A model generated the notes under the pieces. The model was not told where the DNA came from, searched no databases, and saw only the letters and a list, made by a program, of their open reading frames with translations. Below, piece by piece: positions 32,062 to 43,293 of a stretch of 64,000 nucleotides of DNA. How positions within the stretch are numbered: the stretch's first letter is position 1; every line of letters starts with the position of its first letter. This DNA comes from Clonostachys chloroleuca (Eukaryota; Ascomycota; Sordariomycetes; Hypocreales; Bionectriaceae): positions 24,738,001 through 24,802,000 of the forward strand of contig JBANAY010000003.1 of NCBI GenBank assembly GCA_037952775.1. The letters are read 5' to 3'. A program made the translations under genes and the position numbers.

Positions 32062-34182
32062 CTACTTGAGGACTGTGCCAGTGAGCTTTTTCTTCCTAAC
32101 ATCCACCCAGCCCATACCGAAAGAGGCGACCAGCGAGACGACACATGCACCGATTAGTAAATAATAGACATTCCCCACACTTTTAGAGTACACATTGAGG
32201 ACAGCTCTGAGGAGATCGCCACCAGCTGGAGCAAGAGCTCTAACCGCCTCAGCGCTTCCACCGGCAGCAATGGCAGCAATAGGGTCAATAGATGGGGTCT
32301 CATTCTTGATTTTAGTCTTGAGGCTCTCTTGAAAGACTGTGTTTGCGACAGTGATCAAAATAGCCCCAAAAAGGCTTTGGCTGAAGACAAGCATCGAGTT
32401 ACCGATGGCAATTTCCGAAGGGGGAAGAGCATTCTGAATGGCTACTGTGGACTATTTAAACAGTCAGACGAAAGATTCGGGGTAACGGTTGCGGAGAGAG
32501 ATATCACCATTTGCATTCCTAATCCACGGAGAGCAAAGATAACTTGGTAGCCGATCAGATGTCCGAGTGTGCTATTCGGGGTCCAGGTAGAGATGAGACC
32601 GCAGCCAATAGCTGTTCCCCCAGATGCCAGCGCTTCCCAGGGAATGTAATACCCAAATCTTGGCACTACAAGAGGTTAGTCAAACTCACAATGGAAAAGG
32701 GAATATGAGGACTAACTCAAAGCCCCGGAAAAGATGACATAAACCACCGAGAGCAGGATTGTTGGAAGCATGTAGACCGCACTCATAGTAGGCGACAGCC
32801 CTTTAACCGACTGGAGGTAAATTGGCAAGAAGTAACCCCCTCCGGTCGTAACAGCAATCAGAAAGGCATAATGAAGACAACTAGTCCATATCGTTGTCTG
32901 CGATAGGATACGAAGAGGAATCATTCCTTTTTCACCAACCCACCTCTCCCAAGCGATGAAGAGTCCTGCTGATAAAGCGGATCCGCAAAACAGGCCGATG
33001 ACCGTTGCAGAGTTCCAGCTGTAGTCACTTGCGCCGAACTGCAGCGCCAAGAGAAGCATCAATGAAGCGGGGGCGAGGAGTGCAAAGCCGAATAGATCAA
33101 AGTCGGGGATTAGTTTCGCAAGAAGAGGCAGGCTCGCAGGCTGTTTCTGGATCTGGTCAGGAATCGCTATGACCGCGATCAATAACGCAGCAATTCCGCC
33201 CAAAGGAAGGTTAATGTAGAAGCCTAATTTCTGAATGAGCCATTTGCCCTTGTGTCGACTGCAATGGGCTTACTTACACCAACGCCAGCTGGCATGCTCA
33301 GTGAAAATGCCCCCAAGGAATGGACCGAAAACAATGCCAATCTGGCCCACTGTAGTATGGTTAATCATCAATCTTCACAATCTTCAGGCGTCTGGACATT
33401 ATTGACATACCTCCCATAGTAATGCTAGTATAGACTTGGATCCATCGAATTAGAAAGATTCTGCCCCCTCGAAGATACTTGGAACGGAACTTACGCGTTC
33501 GTTTCTCCGGGGTTATGGCTCCAAATATGAGCGTGAGGCATCCGTTCATTAAACCAGAACATCCTAGCCCGGCTACAGCACGACCAATAATGAGCATTGG
33601 TGAGGATTGAGCTGCTCCGCAGATTGCGGAACCTATTTCGAACATCAGGACAAAAGCAAGCAGTGTCCACTGAGGTTTGTTAGCCCAGAAGTTGACATCG
33701 TGCGAGTTCCAGAGATTATAAACCTTGATGCTGAAATATGTATAGATCTTTCCCGTCAGAGGCTGAACTGTTGCACTTGCTAGTTGATAGGCACCGCTGT
33801 ACCAACTGATGTCTTCGAGACTGTGAAAATCACTCGTTATTTGCGGAACAGCCTAAAGAGATCATGAAGCCTTGTAGTTAGCTTGTCAGTTTTCTGAGAT
33901 ATTTAGAGTTTGGTTCATACATACCGTTCCAATGATGGAAATGTCTAGCATTGTAAGGAGGATCAGGAGGGTAATGCTTGTCATGGCGAAGAATAATTTG
34001 AGGCCGGCGAGATATCTTGTTTCGTCCTGGGCTCGCGCACCTCCAAGTTTCTGAATATCAACATCACGACCGGGCATCTCAGTTCGACTTGGATGTAAGT
34101 GCTTTTCCTCCCCAACCATCTCCCCTGCCTCAAGCTGAGACGACGCCTGCGGGATGGAACACGATGACTCGTCTTTAGACAT
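32062..34182 (-). CDS. MFS drug/metabolite exporter, DHA2 (14-TM) type
   Basis: This is a proton-driven exporter in the plasma membrane. Eight exons in transcription order (34182-33925, 33852-33724, 33669-33495, 33434-33411, 33349-33278, 33223-32717, 32665-32508, 32451-32062) give 570 residues and about fourteen hydrophobic helices. Motifs include [10 protein letters not shown] in TM1, [15 protein letters not shown] (TM4 region), [10 protein letters not shown] (antiporter motif C region) and [13 protein letters not shown] across intron 5. Exon 4 is only 24 nt. Two introns (33670-33723 and 33435-33494) are multiples of three without stops, so start and end frames agree even if they are retained. 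It shares strand with the Zn2Cys6 gene 280 bp upstream. Metabolite efflux is the usual role; the substrate is unknown. Confidence 0.85.
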
Positions 34183-34462
34183 TGTGATCTTGTGGTGTGG
34201 TGGTGTTATGGTGTTGTTGGGTAGAGGGCAAAAAGATAAGTAAATACACGAGAAACGCAACGAACACTGAACCAAGTATTCGCGGTTTCTCTTCCTTGAG
34301 GTAGACTCCTAAATATGGGAATGAGCTGTGTCGAATCCCGCCGGTACAGCTGAATTCCGCCGACCCCTGGTTCGCCTGGTGCCAAGGGTAACCGCAATGA
34401 GATGGAAGCCCATTCACGAGAGAATGCGACTATTAGACTACTGAATTAATTACCGCTAGGTG

Positions 34463-36517
34463 TCACTCCTGCCACTCAGTCCATAGATCCATCATCCAAT
34501 CGTCAGAAGTGAGATCAGCTGGCACTCCCACGCCCGGGATACTATCAACACTCCCATTTTGTTGGGACACCACATTCAATTCATCAAAAGAGCTGTCGTC
34601 AGCCAAAGCCTTTCCCCAGATCGAAGCAGCATGCCTCAATGCACTTGCTGCTTTTGTAAACCAGCTAACGCTATCTATATCCAATCGTTTTGATTCTGCT
34701 GTGGCGAGAAAACGTTGTGCCGTTGCCTCCATAACACCCAAAAGATCGATCGCGTTGCGGACCGTCCTTTTGTCCCAAGATGGATCGTTCATCAGAGATA
34801 GGCGATACAAGATTTGCGTGCAACGGGCGAAGTACCAATGCACTGGCATGCTCATACAATAGAGCTCGTCGATTGTAAAGCGAGACCAATTATCTAGATG
34901 CTGTCGGCATGCATTGAGACATGCATGGAGGTGCTCAGCTTTCCGGAAATCAAGCCATGAATTCCCATCTGTAAGACTAGCTTGCCGATGTAGAGGGAGG
35001 TCATTGATGCTGGCCTCCACATAGGAGATGTAAGATCTAATCGTTTCTAATATGAACCCACTGTGTAAGCAGTGTGCTTCGAAGACGACAGCATAGAAGG
35101 ATATAATCGATGTTTCATACTTTCATTAAAAATGTCCGGTGAAATATCAGACTTTAGGGAATTCAATTTGTTCACAAGATAAGACGTATAGACCGCGGGT
35201 GGTAATTTTGAGTCTCGCTCCGCACACATGTCAAGATTCCGGGAAGTCGAAGCCGCGCTGACTGCGTCAATGATTCTGAATACCTTTACAATAGCAACAA
35301 GTATCCTGTCGTGAAGAACCTCCGGATAAGAAGAGAGGTGTTGAAGGCTCGCTTCCATGTCTGAAGTCCACCTCATTGGTGGTGACTCAAGCAATTCCGA
35401 AATGCTTATTCAATGTCAGCCGCAAAGGCTCGAGCGAGGTCATGAAACTATAGTATACGCACGCGGTACAGATACAGAAACAGGCAAGCACTGCGCGCCG
35501 TTCTTCGTTGGTTCTTCCCGGCGACGGTACCTGTTGTGGAATGGGATAGGTGTACGCACGCCCGATATCCGTTTCCTTGTATGGGTTTTCTTGCGCAACA
35601 ACTCGGTCGAGACGCAAGTCAAATACTAAGGAGGCTGCTACACCTGAACAGACACCGAGGAATTTTCTGTCTCGAATCCGATCCGTTATCCTTCAATAGC
35701 CATCAGCACTTGTGACGTTCCACTCATCGAATCTCGCCTCACCATGCTAGGTAAGCAATGATACCCAAAAGAAGGTCCATGCTTCGTTCAGAATCGACAA
35801 AGATTCGACGGCCCAGACTTTCGCGAAAGCGTGCGTCTAGAGCGCGCCTTTTCTCTAATGACCGGCAGCAAATAATACGTATGCTGAGCCAGAGAGATGG
35901 GCGTTCGTGTTGCAGCCGTGCGCCACTGACCAATATCAGTCAGAACTCGCCCATGCACAACGAAGAAAATCTTACCTGATACTTTCTTCAAAGCAAATAA
36001 ATGGGAAAGACTTGAGGTGGAGTTCTTTGAAAGTTTTCAGCACCGTTTCCGCATCAACCGGACACAGCTCCAGAGGCGGTGACAGCGCGGGCTCAGAAGG
36101 AGTTATCAACAATTCTAGTTGAGTATTTGGCAGTACTGATGGTGGGTAAGGTATTCTGGAGCCGAGAGACTGCACGTGAGCAGTATCTGTAACAACATGA
36201 TGTGGTACAGCGGAGGGGTTCTCCCCAGGTGCCGGTAGTCTGTTTTCAGAAACAGGGTAGATAACATCCTGCTCTTCCTTGTGACTGCTTGGCTTTTCGC
36301 TCGCAAGCCCCCTTGCTGACTGACTTGCCACTCGCTTTGAAAGGCCCTTCCGAACCACCGTAGATGGAAAGCATTGCTTGAGCAACCGATGGCATCTCTC
36401 GCAAGGCACACCAACCCCCCGGCTTATGCACTTGCATTTAGCTTTGGAGCAGCCAGCGCAGGCATGACCGTAGGGAACAGGCTTATGACGAGTGGAAGCA
36501 GGACTGCGGGTTTCCAT
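34463..36517 (-). CDS. Zn(II)2Cys6 transcription factor (third)
   Basis: Five exons in transcription order (36517-35976, 35925-35743, 35690-35463, 35404-35121, 35076-34463) give 616 residues. The zinc cluster uses Cys20, 23, 30, 39, 42 and 49 (CAGCSKAKCKC...CERCHRLLKQC). The central region follows the fungal-specific TF pattern: RPSLWLSIRII, SMDLLLGIIAYLAW, ASLVFDLRLDR, ERRAVLACFC and PMRWTSDM, each landing in frame after the proposed splices. The fourth intron is short (44 nt) and its acceptor is the least certain. The protein belongs to the group often found beside secondary-metabolite exporters. It probably controls the adjacent exporter and perhaps the FAD oxidase and epoxide hydrolase. 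Confidence 0.82.
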
Positions 36518-38713
36518 TAAATCGGACTCTTTTAATTTGGTCGGTGTTTGTTGAGATCGGAGGTTTGGCTGTTGGGGGCTGGCGGAAGGGGTTGACGGAA
36601 GAGTTGTGCTCTGATAAGCTCGGCGGATTTCATCGGCGGGATTCAGATAAATAGCATTTCATTGGCTCGTGGTGAACTCCCCGGACAAGGGATCCTTGCT
36701 TACAGTCTACCATGTAATCAGGCGCTAAGAGGTTTCGAACATGGCGTCTCAAGTGTCATATTTTTTCCTTAAAACGAAGTGTGCCAACCTATGACTTAGT
36801 CATTGAATATGCCACACCACATTTTCAGGTGGGTTCTGATTATATATGTAGCCTTTCATCGCACAAAATTGAGCGGTTCACCACCGGTACCCCAAATCAC
36901 ATCTCAAGTGCCATTCACGGCCGTAACTTCTGAGAGGAAGTAAGAGCATGAAAAGACCATTGTACCCGAGCAAGTGACTGAAATAAATCACTGCTCACTA
37001 AAGATCTTTTCACGTAAGGTAGGGATATTATTGTCTTATCAACAATACTGAATATAATATAGGGAAAAAAAGAAGTAATTATTCCATGATATTTAGCTCA
37101 ATACTGTGTTTATTACTGGTTTAATTGTTTTGATATTGTGCCATGTGCATGTCAATCGCTTACCGGGCTCCAGTCACCGGCAAGCAGGCGGCGGTAATCG
37201 AGTATGGGCGCTCGTAGCGATTGAGAAAACATCTCCAAGTAATGACCGCAACATCAATTCGTTCCTAGCGATTGGCACCCATCGTGTTCAACTAGTAGAA
37301 ATGGCTTCTACTCCTGTCGAATGCAAATACGGCCCAGTGCTGGGCTGAAATTTTCTTATTACTACCGAATGTAAAGTGGAAAACCCGCATAACGAAGGCC
37401 GCAGAAAAAGATCCCTGAAGGCTTCCTCTTGGGGGGAAAGCCACCGCTGTGTCCGTCTCATACAACTCTCCTGTCTTCTTTGAAGTGGCCTCGGAATCCA
37501 TTTGCCCTGAGAAGTCGTTGGTCGGCGTATGAATCGGCAATGAAAGTAAATAATCCTTTGAGCGTGGTAGACGTTCTCCACCCCGTACAAAGCAACGCGA
37601 GCATTGCTTTCATCCTGGCCAAAGATATAAAAAGGACTGATCATTGATCCACGGCTGTTGCCATAGGGTATAAGGAACTATGAAACCGCCTGCATCCTTG
37701 AATCAGGGCAGGAATAACCGGTAGTACTACTACTCCGAGTTAGAGTAGCCCCCAAGAGGTACCTGTCCTCTATATTTCACAAGAGGGTGTATTTATATAT
37801 CGAGTCCGGGTTAAGACGAACAGCAAGGAGATAGATCTATCTAGGTCTTTAGCTGTAGATATAGAAACCGGCTAGATATTCAGTAAGTTAAGCAGCTACA
37901 GCTTTAATAATAGAGATGATTACTGGATATCTATAGATATTAAAGCCGGGAGAACGAACTATGAGTCTGGGGATAATTTCACCTTACGGAAGAATATACC
38001 GCTTATAGTGAACTATACCCTATGAGGCGTAATATAGACTCCTTCCTGGTCCCGGGGTACAGATACAGAGTAGACTCAGATTAATAATCAGTAATTCCTA
38101 TAATAGTAGGAAACACCACTAAGACTGATAATATATACTTGTAAATTCATAAATATTGATAATAGTTGAACTATAAAATCCATATTTCATCCAAATCTAA
38201 TCGGCCATATTAAGCTGATCTAGGTAGTAACTGCTACTCGACTACGGAGTACTTAGTGCGGATGAGTTATCCGACTTCCCAGACTCGAGGTGAGGTGCTA
38301 GGCTGGTGGTGAGGCCTAGGTTCGTTTCGATCAAGTCTTCTTCACCACTGAGGTCAGCCTCCGGGACCTAGATGACATCATGGTGATTTACTCTGCTTTC
38401 ACCGACACTCCGACTGCTCCACCTATTTTTGACTCTACCACCCTCATCGCTTCCACTACAAGCACTGGTGTCTCTTCGAGAGGCGTAGCCTCAGGTGCAA
38501 GCTCTACGGTCCTGTCCCTTTATTGCCATCGCTCCCCCCGCCGCCTCGGTAAGTTCTCCATCCTAGAAAAATCCGACCCGACGTCTTGTTTGACTCGGGG
38601 TCGGGGCGCAAGCAAATCTTCCGCGCCCCATATTCGGTCATGGAAAATCTGTCGTTAGCGGTCTCGGCCTTGGAATTGAACCGGATTCTAGCCGGTTCTA
38701 AGGTGGCTACGAC
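36518..38713. other. regulator promoter, then transposon-scarred intergenic DNA
   Basis: The first few hundred bases are the upstream region of the Zn2Cys6 gene. From about 37,740 to 38,240 the sequence turns AT-rich with many TA steps and stops in all frames, like RIP-mutated repeat DNA. A more balanced stretch at about 38,250-38,700 contains a Ser/Thr-rich open frame with no recognised product. Confidence 0.5.
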
Positions 38714-39392
38714 TATGACATACCCCTATTTGTGAACCGCTTGTCCAAGCTGGAGCCACAACGGAGGCAAACGTATGCTAACTTTGTGGCTACTGTGAGC
38801 ACTTCTGCATTTCCCGCCGAAGAAGCCGCGGAAATAGACGGGCTCTTCCACGGGCTCGTTTTCCCGCGCCTGAAGTGGTTGCAGCTCAGATTTACCATGG
38901 ATTTAGTCCATGGTCCGAATCCAGGCCCCAACTCTATCGAATATTGTGATAGACACCGACTATATTCATTATCATCGCTATGCTTTGTCTCCTGACCACT
39001 GGGATCAGTTGCTAGAAAGACTACTGGTTTGTAGTAATGCCAAACCTTTATTGACTTTTTGCAGACGTTTCCTAACTCGAGATACAATATCAGGTACTTC
39101 ATCATGACTTGAAGAGTCTCGTTATTCAAGACTGGGCATTGCTCCACGAAGGGGCTCTCGAACGCTTTTCAGCACGGCTTCCTCGGCTACAAGCGAAGAG
39201 ATGCGACTTTCATATGGTGACCACATCTCCTGCCAGGAGGCCTCCCTGGTAATAGGCCTGGGGAGAAGCACACTGATACGATCAGGAGCTTGGCGGACCT
39301 CGGCGCGACGAACCATTCGAGCGGTCGGGTGTCACAAGTGTGAACACAAGAGACTAGTCGTTGATACGATTGCTATGTTTATTGATAGCTAA
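38714..39392 (+). pseudogene. broken F-box/LRR-like protein gene fragment
   Basis: This is a coding relic spread over three frames. Peptide stretches such as FHGLVFPRLKWLQLRF (38,830-38,895), IVIDTDYIHYHRYALSPDHWDQLLERL (about 38,940-39,025), DLKSLVIQDWALLHEGALERF (about 39,105-39,170) and RLSYGDHISCQEASLVIGLG (39,200-39,260) follow one another in order, with frame changes between them. Their style, short repeated strand-helix units with LKWL and LKSLVI, resembles the C-terminal leucine-rich part of fungal F-box proteins. There is no start, F-box or intact frame. It lies in transposon-scarred DNA. The family call is from pattern memory and is moderate. Confidence 0.5.
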
Positions 39393-39452
39393 GGAGCGAA
39401 GTATCTATCCACGCTGTATCTAATGAGCGTATATATAATAGATGATCGTCGA

Positions 39453-39517
39453 GGATCGCTTCGCGATCCATTCATTGCGAGTCTTGCCTTGAATCGTTGA
39501 GGATCACTGGGTGATCC
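39453..39517. repeat. pair of similar short hairpins with a covarying base pair
   Basis: GGATCGC-TTC-GCGATCC at 39453-39469 and GGATCAC-TGG-GTGATCC at 39501-39517 are perfect 7-bp stems with 3-nt loops. The one stem position that differs changes on both sides (G-C versus A-T), so pairing is kept. Both are preceded by TCGTYGA. They may be repeats inside a transposable-element end. Confidence 0.7.
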
Positions 39518-40068
39518 CGTCGAGCCAGTGGTTATTGGTGGACAAGGTGAGAGGCACTGGGGTGCTCTTCTGCTTATGTCCTGGGTCCTAACAGGATTTG
39601 CATGATACTCTTGCGGACAAGTGACAGCTGTCGAGCCACATCGAGCTACATACAGCCACGGTGAGTTGGGTTTCAAGGCTGCATTCCTCTGTGCTATAAG
39701 CGTAGTCCTTGACATAGTTTCTTGGCTAGGGCATCATGCTTCAGGCTTCCTAGCATAAACCACACCACCCATAGGGCACAACATAGCGAGTTGCTTTCGA
39801 TGGCCAGTTTTTTGTTCCATCCGACATCTCATCCACAGCCATGTCTTGGACTTTGACGTAACGCACCTCGTCTCCTTGTTGTGACCTGGAATCCGGACAA
39901 GAACATCTCAAAGGACGATTAATGCATAGCAATAACAATACCACGTGATGGGATTACTGCATTGGAAACTAACCGGTGCCCAAACAATTTACCACCTCAG
40001 AAATCTAGTATGTGTCGAAAAATTTGGAAACGAAGGTTAGTAATTTGTATTGAACGCTTATATAACCG

Positions 40069-40110
40069 CCGCACCCGGGTGCGGAATTCTAAATCCGCAT
40101 CCGGGTGCGG
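40069..40110. repeat. two CCGCACCCGGGTGCGG-type palindromes
   Basis: 40069-40084 is a perfect 16-bp palindrome. 40095-40110 is the same sequence with one C-to-T change. GCCGC and GCGGC flank the pair outside, giving nested inverted symmetry. Such GC-rich subterminal palindromes occur near ends of fungal DNA transposons of the hAT type; this identity is inference only. Confidence 0.65.
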
Positions 40111-40299
40111 ATGTAGCGGCCACCCAGAACATGCTAGCCGTGGAATGAGATCATTCATTTAGGTCAAAATGTTACGTTTCCGCCCATGTTACCCTGATTG
40201 ATCCAAGTATTGTTTCCAAACGAATTATTTGCAATGCTTCGTCCATTGGGTTGCCGTTGATCATTTGGTAAGTAAAGTACTCCAGGCTGATATAGTCGA

Positions 40300-41300
40300 T
40301 CAGTACTTAGTTCAGGCTGTCTATATTTTTTCTATAGTCTCGGTTTCCTTTTAAAAATATTATTAATAGATTCTTTAAACCAATATCCTTTATCCCTATA
40401 TTATACTATAAGTCTATTTATAGCTGCTTACAGAATTATTAGTAGCTAATTTAAAAACCCTATCTATTAGAAATCCTTATCTTATATAGTCTTTCTAAAG
40501 TTATACTAGAATATCTTACCCTTCCTATTACTAGAAATACTTACTATAATATCCCTAAGCTAAATATTATACTTATAATTCAGTATACTACTACTAATAC
40601 TAACTATTAAGCTAATTCTAATATTAGGGAAACTATAGAGTATATCTCTAGTAATACTAGCAGCAGATAATATACTATACTCCCTATAGGGAAAAATAGT
40701 AATAGTAATATTATACTTCCTGATCTTATCTAGAGTATAGTTATTATTATTATTTATAGATATAGATATAGATCTTTTATACTCTTTATTAAGAAAGGCT
40801 TAGGTAGTAATATATTCAGTTACAATAGTATAGATCCAGCTGACTCTATAGTTATAGGGATTAAATATTATTAGTAGTAGTCTTTAGTAAGGATTATTTT
40901 TAATAGGTAAGGTAAAGGAGCTGGGGTACTCCTTATAATAATTAAGCCTAATTTTTTAATATAGTCTTTAGTTATAGTATACTTATAGTAATTTATTCTA
41001 ATAAAGTACTAAGATAATAACCCTGCTTATTAGGTAGTAATATATTAATATAAATATCTTATATATGTACCTAGCTTAGAAGAGGTAAGGGTAAAATTGC
41101 AGTATATTTTTACTTAGTCTGGGGTTTACTCTGATAAAGCAGTTCCGGTTCAGCTGATAATACTCTACTTTAGGCTATTAGTAGATAGTCTCTGATTGAA
41201 TAGTGATAGGGTTTATTAAGCTGGATAGATATAAAGATAGGAATAAAGGACAGCTAATAGTGAAATAAAATAATATCTGACCTGTTGGGCGGTAAATGAA
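40300..41300. repeat. AT-rich RIP-like block
   Basis: About 1 kb is dominated by TA-rich sequence with stops in every frame, and no coding potential remains. Composition changes sharply from the flanking DNA. This is the usual appearance of transposon copies mutated by repeat-induced point mutation in filamentous ascomycetes. The original element is not recognisable. Confidence 0.7.
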
Positions 41301-42363
41301 AATGGTATGGAAAGTAGTAGGGAGCCAGTACTATATAGGCAGTGTACTCTGAAAAAGGGACAGAATTGGAAAAAACAGTGGATGTAACAATGGAACTGGA
41401 TACAGACTAAGAGATGAGGTTTCCTATGGCCGTAGGCTATGAGACCAATGTGTGCAGCTCAGCCCGAGGACCCAGACGAGAGGTATCGCATCCCACCAGA
41501 AGCGGGTATAGAAAGGATGCGGAACGGATGTTAACCAATCAAGACGGAGGAGGATAAGAAGACGCGAATAAAGGCCAATCAGAGAGCGAAACCAGCAACC
41601 AATCAGAGCGAAGGGCTTAAGTCCAGGGCCAACAGCATAAAACCTCTCGTCACTTCGTTCCTCAAGGCATTGTCTGGACCTTCTGGAGAGGGGGCGACAG
41701 AAATTGTAACTTCGACGCTTTTGTAACTACCTTAATTCACTTTGCAATGCTGCAAATTCGCGAATTCATAACTACTCACAGCAAAATCCAAGAAAAGATA
41801 GGTATATACCCAAATAATATTTTTTCCCCAGTCATATCCAGTTGTCTTTGTGAATAATTAGATATATCTCTTGCCCAAATGAATTAATGCAATGCCATGA
41901 GAAGGATGACGAAACCATTGATGTAGACGACCTGGATCGTTGGCCCACAGACTCGCCCGCTCTTGACTTGTCAGCAACAACATACGCCACCGAGATAAGT
42001 CAACTCTTGGTCAGATATCTCCCCTATGTATTGATACCAGCTGACTCGACTCAGCGGCCACTTCTGCAACTACCATGATGTAAATCTTGAGTCAGAGGCC
42101 TTGCAAGCCTTGCAAACTGTTGGGCAAGCCGTGGATACAAATTCCCAGTAGTTAGTTAAGAATATCAAGCAGTTACCAAAGTCAAGTTCATTTGTTTGAG
42201 CACATATTTATAGCTAAGCTGTATTAGAAATGTAGTAGTAGGGGCCATTAATATGGTGTATTCCTTCCCACACTAAATCTTTTTTATAAATCCAACGTGC
42301 GCGTCGCCAATTCCACCCATCAAATCAAGCATCTCGCCAGCATCAATCTCGAGACGAGTACTG
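41301..42363. other. possible LTR-like sequence and intergenic DNA
   Basis: About 41,380-41,740 is balanced in composition, with repeated CCAATCA/CCAATCAGA motifs, a TATA-like CATAAAA box near 41,636 and a GTAACTTCGACGC stretch, resembling a solo LTR beside the AT-rich block. A 63-codon open frame at 41,887 has no known motif. No gene is called. Confidence 0.4.
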
Positions 42364-42657
42364 TTGTCAAGACTGTCTTGGCCTTCGAAAACATTCCTTT
42401 GTTCGTTCAAGCGAACTTGTATCGGTAGCCAATCCCCGTTTCCCCGCAACTCGACAGACAACGCTGAACCGCACATGAGTAAATGTTCACCATCGACTTC
42501 CTCTCGTTCTCTTCTATTCCAATCTAGACGATCCGGCTATTTATTGCATATATGGTTGTCAGGTCGCCGTGTGAATGAAATCGCCGACTTGGGTGAGATT
42601 TGCAACACTGAGAAAAAGCAAAGCAGCATCTGGTTCTGCCTTCGATACACTTTCACT

Positions 42658-43293
42658 ATGGCTGAGAATCACAAACTGGACACTCTCAGCAAGTGGGAAA
42701 GGCAATTTCGGACACCTCAATCTGGAACAATCTGGGATGAATTTGTTGATACTGTCACCTGCGGGTCAGGCAATACATACGATGAGCAAGATACCATGCT
42801 TACCATCCAAAGATATCGCTCGACATCTGCGCATAATTTACCCTGGGAAGTTCAGTTCGCTTACACCTGCCTCTTTATGCTTCCTCTTGCTGTCAGTGCT
42901 TGGGAAGGGGGTGGTCTGCTGAGGCGACTCGGAATCTACTGGTTCATTGCGACAGTGACGATCACATCCATGTGGTATTGTTGCTTTCAGCTGGTACCAA
43001 ATTTCAATTTCTTTAGAAGAGACCAAGATGCAAACGATAACCCTTGGAGAGCTGATCTTGAACACATGGAGTTGCGAAGACTAGTTAGGCTCGAGGACGG
43101 ATCATTGGCACTTGTACCAGAAGCTTCTTGCGTTGGAGACCAGATTTGGCTTTGCAAGGGAGGCATCATGCCCCTCACTTTGCGGCCTAAGGGGAATGAT
43201 TTTGAAATGGTTGGCGAGTGCTACTCTGCTACGGCACTGAAAACAACTCGTAGGAGTCGCAATCTTCATAGGCATTGGATTAAGGTAGTCTGA
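42658..43293 (+). CDS. HET-protein C-terminal-like membrane protein (fragment?)
   Basis: The first good ATG at 42658 gives 211 residues; the frame is open back to a TTG at 42364. The C-terminal part (SLALVPEASCVGDQIWLCKGG, MPLTLRP, FEMVGECYS) matches the end of fungal HET-domain proteins, where a VGD...GG...P..LRP...VGECY block is standard. There is no HET domain (no ALSYVWG or LWVDALCINQ) upstream. Instead there are one or two hydrophobic helices (FAYTCLFMLPLAVSA, IYWFIATVTITSMWY). It may be a decayed HET gene or a stand-alone short form. It converges on the modin-like gene. Expression evidence would be needed to treat it as a real protein. Confidence 0.5.
   Translation: MAENHKLDTLSKWERQFRTPQSGTIWDEFVDTVTCGSGNTYDEQDTMLTIQRYRSTSAHNLPWEVQFAYTCLFMLPLAVSAWEGGGLLRRLGIYWFIATVTITSMWYCCFQLVPNFNFFRRDQDANDNPWRADLEHMELRRLVRLEDGSLALVPEASCVGDQIWLCKGGIMPLTLRPKGNDFEMVGECYSATALKTTRRSRNLHRHWIKVV

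Larger units (their letters stand above)
39393..40299. other. repeat-like intergenic DNA with hairpins and palindromes
   Basis: No gene is seen. The stretch contains two similar hairpins (39,453-39,469 and 39,501-39,517) and two related GC-rich palindromes (40,069-40,084 and 40,095-40,110), unlike the single-copy intergenic DNA elsewhere in the window. A transposon remnant is likely. Confidence 0.5.

Noticed and set aside
38380..38658. 92-codon Ser/Thr-rich open frame
   Set aside because: No motif, no promoter-like context and repeat-scarred surroundings; it is not enough to call a gene.
42273..42476. 67-codon minus-strand open frame antisense to the HET C-terminal-like frame
   Set aside because: It is protein-like in places, but it overlaps the opposite-strand frame, has no family resemblance and no splice-linked neighbour.
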